DNA of 64,000 nt, taken from Spirillospora albida. Its GTDB lineage: Bacteria; Actinomycetota; Actinomycetes; Streptosporangiales; Streptosporangiaceae. Positions 61,857-64,000 of this stretch are shown one piece after another (position 1 is the first letter of the stretch; each line of letters starts with the position of its first letter). The stretch lies in contig NZ_JOFJ01000016.1 in NCBI RefSeq assembly GCF_000718255.1, positions 1-64,000 on the forward strand. Direction: 5' to 3'. A program made the position numbers and the translations under genes. Below the pieces are notes generated by a model, which ran no database searches, was not told the DNA's origin, and worked only from the letters and a program-made list of their open reading frames with translations.

Positions 61857-62390
61857 TCAGGTGCGGAGCGAGCGGATGGCGCGCATCGCCTCGCGCCGCG
61901 TCTCCCCGGACAGGACGTCGATGTAGACGCGTCCGTCCAGATGGCCGCACTCGTGCTGGAGGCAGCGCGCGAAGTAGCCGGTGCCCTCCACCCGGACGGG
62001 ACGGTTCCGCGCGTCGACGCCCTCGACGACGGCGCGCGCGTGGCGGGGCGTGTCGAAGCGGAGGCCCGGGACGGACAGGCAGCCCTCGGACGCGACGAGC
62101 AGCTCGCCGTCCGCCTCCGTCAGCACCGGGTTGATCACGTGGCCGACGTGCCGGCGGCCGTCGTCGTCCTCGCAGTCGTAGACGAACACGCGCAATGCGA
62201 CGCCGATCTGGTTCCCGGCGAGCCCGGCGCCGTTCTCGGCGTACATCGTCGTGAACATGTCGTCGATCAGCCGTTCCAGGGACGCGTCGAACGCCCGGAC
62301 CGGGTCGCACTCGGTGCGCAGGACCGGGTCGCCGAGGATCCGGATCGGACGGGTGGCGCCGCGCGGGTGGCTGCGTGCTGTACTCACCAC
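61857..62390 (-). CDS. def: Peptide deformylase
   Basis: A 177-residue metalloenzyme that removes the N-formyl group from new polypeptides. Motif I GAGLAGNQIG (54-63), motif II EGCLSVP with metal ligand Cys104 (102-108), motif III QHECGHLDG with His146, Glu147 and His150. Motif I differs from the canonical GxGLAAxQ by Gly for Ala, a common actinobacterial variant. GTG 62390 or the adjacent GTG 62387 is the start. Confidence 0.93.
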   Translation of the reverse strand: MVSTARSHPRGATRPIRILGDPVLRTECDPVRAFDASLERLIDDMFTTMYAENGAGLAGNQIGVALRVFVYDCEDDDGRRHVGHVINPVLTEADGELLVASEGCLSVPGLRFDTPRHARAVVEGVDARNRPVRVEGTGYFARCLQHECGHLDGRVYIDVLSGETRREAMRAIRSLRT

Positions 62391-62400
62391 GGAATCCTAC

Positions 62401-62452
62401 AAAAACGGCGACCCGGGGCGCCTCGGCCGTCCACCGGCCGGGCACCCCGGGT
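62401..62452 (-). terminator. Terminator of the DivIVA-like gene
   Basis: On the minus strand ACCCGGGG (62452-62445) pairs with CCCCGGGT (62418-62411), an inner CGGCC stem adds stability, and CGCCGTTTTT follows (to 62401). It lies between the DivIVA-like gene and def. Confidence 0.85.
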
Positions 62453-62491
62453 GACCGCGACGTTCCGGCGACCCCCCGCCGGGAGCGGCCG

Positions 62492-63541
62492 TCAGTGCGG
62501 GTCGAGCGGGCCGCGCGGCTGCGGCGGGACGATCGGCCCCGGCCCGGTGGAGGACGAGCCGGACGGCCCCGCGGGACCGGACGGCTCGCCCGGGCGCGGC
62601 GCCGGCTTGGCCGGGGTCACGAGCGGCGTGTCGCCCCGGGTCGGCTCCGGGGCGGGCTTGGCCGGGGACGGCGCCGGGGCCGGCGGCTGCGGCGCGACGT
62701 GCTTCGGCGCGGACGCGGGCGACGGCGCGGCCGGCGCTGCCGGCGCGGCCGGGGCGGGCTTGGGCGCCGCCGGGACGGGCTTGGGCCCGGTCGCGGAGGC
62801 GCCGCCGGACGGGCCGGACGCGGCGGGCTTGCGCGGGGCCTGCTGCCGGACGGCGTCCTCGACCATCTTCTCCAGCGGGCCGGCCTCGTTCTCGGCCGTC
62901 AGCAGCCGGTGCAGGGTCTCGCTGATCTCGGTGAGCCGCTGCAGCGCCTGCGTGTGGTTCTTGGTCAGCGCGGTGAGCCGCTGCGTGGCGCCCTCGTTGA
63001 TCACGCTGGCGCGCCGCTCGGACGCGGTGAGCGTCCGCTCGGCCTCCAGCCGGGCGCTGGTCACCGTCTGCTCGGCCTCGTGCTTGGCCGCGGACAGGAC
63101 GCCGTCGGCCTCCTTCTTCGCGGACGCGAGGACGTGGTCGGCCTTCTCCTGCGCCTGGGCGAGGTTCCGGTCGGCGTGCGAGCGCGCCTCGTCGATGATC
63201 CGCTGGGACTCGCGGTCGGCGCTCTCGCGGATCTGGGCGCCCTTGGCCTCGGCCTCGGAGACCTTCTCCTTCGCCTCGTCCTCGGCGAGGTTGATGATCT
63301 GGCGGAGCCGGTCGCTCAGGTCGTCGCCGGTCGGCTTGCGGGCCTCCCGCAGCTCGGCCATCTCGCGGCGGATGCGCTCGGAGTCGTCCTGGGCGCGGGC
63401 GAGGCGCGCCTCCAGCTCGCGGTGCTTCTGCTGGGCACGGGCGATGTAGTCGTCGACCTGGCGGCGGTTGTAGCCGCGCATCACGATCTCGAAGGACTCG
63501 TCTTGGAGGAGGTTCGGCAGGATTTCCGCTTCGTTGCTCAT
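62492..63541 (-). CDS. DivIVA-domain coiled-coil protein
   Basis: A 349-residue protein from ATG 63541 (MSNEAEILPN). The N-terminal DivIVA-type segment is FEIVMRGYNRRQVDDYIARA (about 18-37). A long coiled coil follows (40-225), rich in Glu, Ala, Lys and Arg (EDEAKEKVSEAEAKGAQIRE, KEADGVLSAAKHEAEQTVTS). The last 100 residues are Pro/Ala/Gly-rich and disordered. Such proteins (SepIVA, Scy-like) organise polar growth or septation. The GYNRRQVD motif argues for the SepIVA/FilP-related group; the exact partner is not known. Confidence 0.85.
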   Translation of the reverse strand: MSNEAEILPNLLQDESFEIVMRGYNRRQVDDYIARAQQKHRELEARLARAQDDSERIRREMAELREARKPTGDDLSDRLRQIINLAEDEAKEKVSEAEAKGAQIRESADRESQRIIDEARSHADRNLAQAQEKADHVLASAKKEADGVLSAAKHEAEQTVTSARLEAERTLTASERRASVINEGATQRLTALTKNHTQALQRLTEISETLHRLLTAENEAGPLEKMVEDAVRQQAPRKPAASGPSGGASATGPKPVPAAPKPAPAAPAAPAAPSPASAPKHVAPQPPAPAPSPAKPAPEPTRGDTPLVTPAKPAPRPGEPSGPAGPSGSSSTGPGPIVPPQPRGPLDPH

Positions 63542-63834
63542 AATGCCTTGGGGGGTCGTTGGCGGGGGTATCACCCCGTCAGGATCGGTGGGCGTCCTCG
63601 CCTGAGGGCGAGCGTAGGCCGCTAGGGAAACGTCAGGTCCGACTGTGTCCGTGTCAACCCCTTCCGCGCAACCGGAACGCGGTTCTCGCTGCGCTTTCTT
63701 CGTCCGGGGCAAGGGGACAAACTACCTAATCAACCCCTAAATCGCACAACCTCCGGGCGGGCCGACGGCCGCGTCCGGCGCCCGGGAGAGGGGCGGCCCG
63801 CCACCCGTCCGGACCGGCCCCTAGCATCGCCCCC

Positions 63835-64000
63835 ATGACGCAGCCTTACATCGGGTCCCTGGGCGAGGACCGGCCGAACATCCACCCCGGAGCCTGGGTC
63901 GCCCCCGGCGCCGTCGTCGTCGGGAAGGTCACGCTCGGCCACGCGTCCAGCGTCTGGTACGGGTCGGTGCTGCGCGCCGACGACGAGGTGGTCGTCGTCG
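63835..64000 (+). CDS. Gamma-class carbonic anhydrase family protein (N-terminal part)
   Basis: The first 55 codons from ATG 63835, cut by the window end. The sequence has PNIHPGAWVAPGAVVVGKVT then SSVWYGSVLRADDEVV, the left-handed beta-helix repeat start of gamma carbonic anhydrase / YrdA-type hexapeptide proteins. Metal-ligand histidines would lie beyond the window. The 293-base divergent region before it contains an AT-rich patch near 63721-63745 that may hold promoters; no clear operator was found. Confidence 0.85.
   Translation, partial: MTQPYIGSLGEDRPNIHPGAWVAPGAVVVGKVTLGHASSVWYGSVLRADDEVVVV

Overview
The window looks like chromosomal DNA of a high-GC filamentous actinobacterium, most like Thermomonosporaceae (Actinomadura and relatives). 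This rests on very GC-rich codon use, GTG/TTG starts (including TTG for rpoB and rpoC), and the order rpmG-hadA/hadB-like-murB ... aspC-tRNA-Trp-secE-nusG-rplK-rplA ... rplJ-rplL ... rpoB-rpoC. A second line of evidence is a complete mce lipid-import operon. The genus assignment is inference.

Layout. 1-2.3 kb: the tail of a CHAP-domain protein, a DUF1737-like/helical gene pair and an acyl-CoA dehydrogenase. 2.3-16.2 kb: tRNA-Thr, tRNA-Met, rpmG, two MaoC dehydratase subunits, murB, a Mn2+-type riboswitch with its GDT1-family membrane protein, adenosine deaminase-like and aspartate aminotransferase genes on the minus strand, tRNA-Trp, secE, nusG, a three-unit CRISPR-like repeat cluster, rplK, rplA, three related LppX-like exported proteins, then rplJ and rplL behind an attenuated leader. 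16.7-28.4 kb: one tight operon encoding an MceG-type ATPase, two YrbE/MlaE permeases, six Mce proteins and two Mce-associated proteins. 28.6-36.2 kb: rpoB and rpoC with a clear promoter and a strong terminator.

36.2-43 kb is accessory: two TetR genes with palindromic operators beside divergent redox genes, a decayed P450, an HtrA-type lipoprotein protease, a PadR regulator and a CYP152-like peroxygenase. 43-50 kb: a KtrAB potassium system, a cold-shock gene with a terminator in its leader, small conserved proteins, two secreted cell-wall hydrolases and tRNA-Lys. 50-55 kb: a secreted GH1-like protein, a four-base-overlapped nucleotidyltransferase/BON/metallophosphoesterase operon converging on topoisomerase IB, and an SDR. 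55-64 kb: a beta-oxidation pair (SDR plus crotonase), a secreted repeat protein, arfB, an MpaB-like oxygenase, a two-component system, peptide deformylase, a DivIVA-like coiled-coil protein and the start of a gamma carbonic anhydrase.

How the genes fit together. The core is information processing: ribosomal proteins, SecE, NusG and RNA polymerase. Lipid metabolism and envelope functions are interleaved with it. The Mce importer sits between rplL and rpoB, the same neighbourhood that holds the stand-alone mkl/mceG gene in Mycobacterium tuberculosis. MaoC dehydratases, acyl-CoA dehydrogenase, SDR, enoyl-CoA hydratase and the CYP152-like enzyme would act on the acyl chains. Several control elements are visible: the Mn2+ riboswitch, the rplJ leader, the cspA leader terminator and TetR operators. 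The most unexpected items are the orphan CRISPR-like repeats between nusG and rplK, the degenerate copy of the rpmG 3' end, and the co-location of MceG with a full mce operon.
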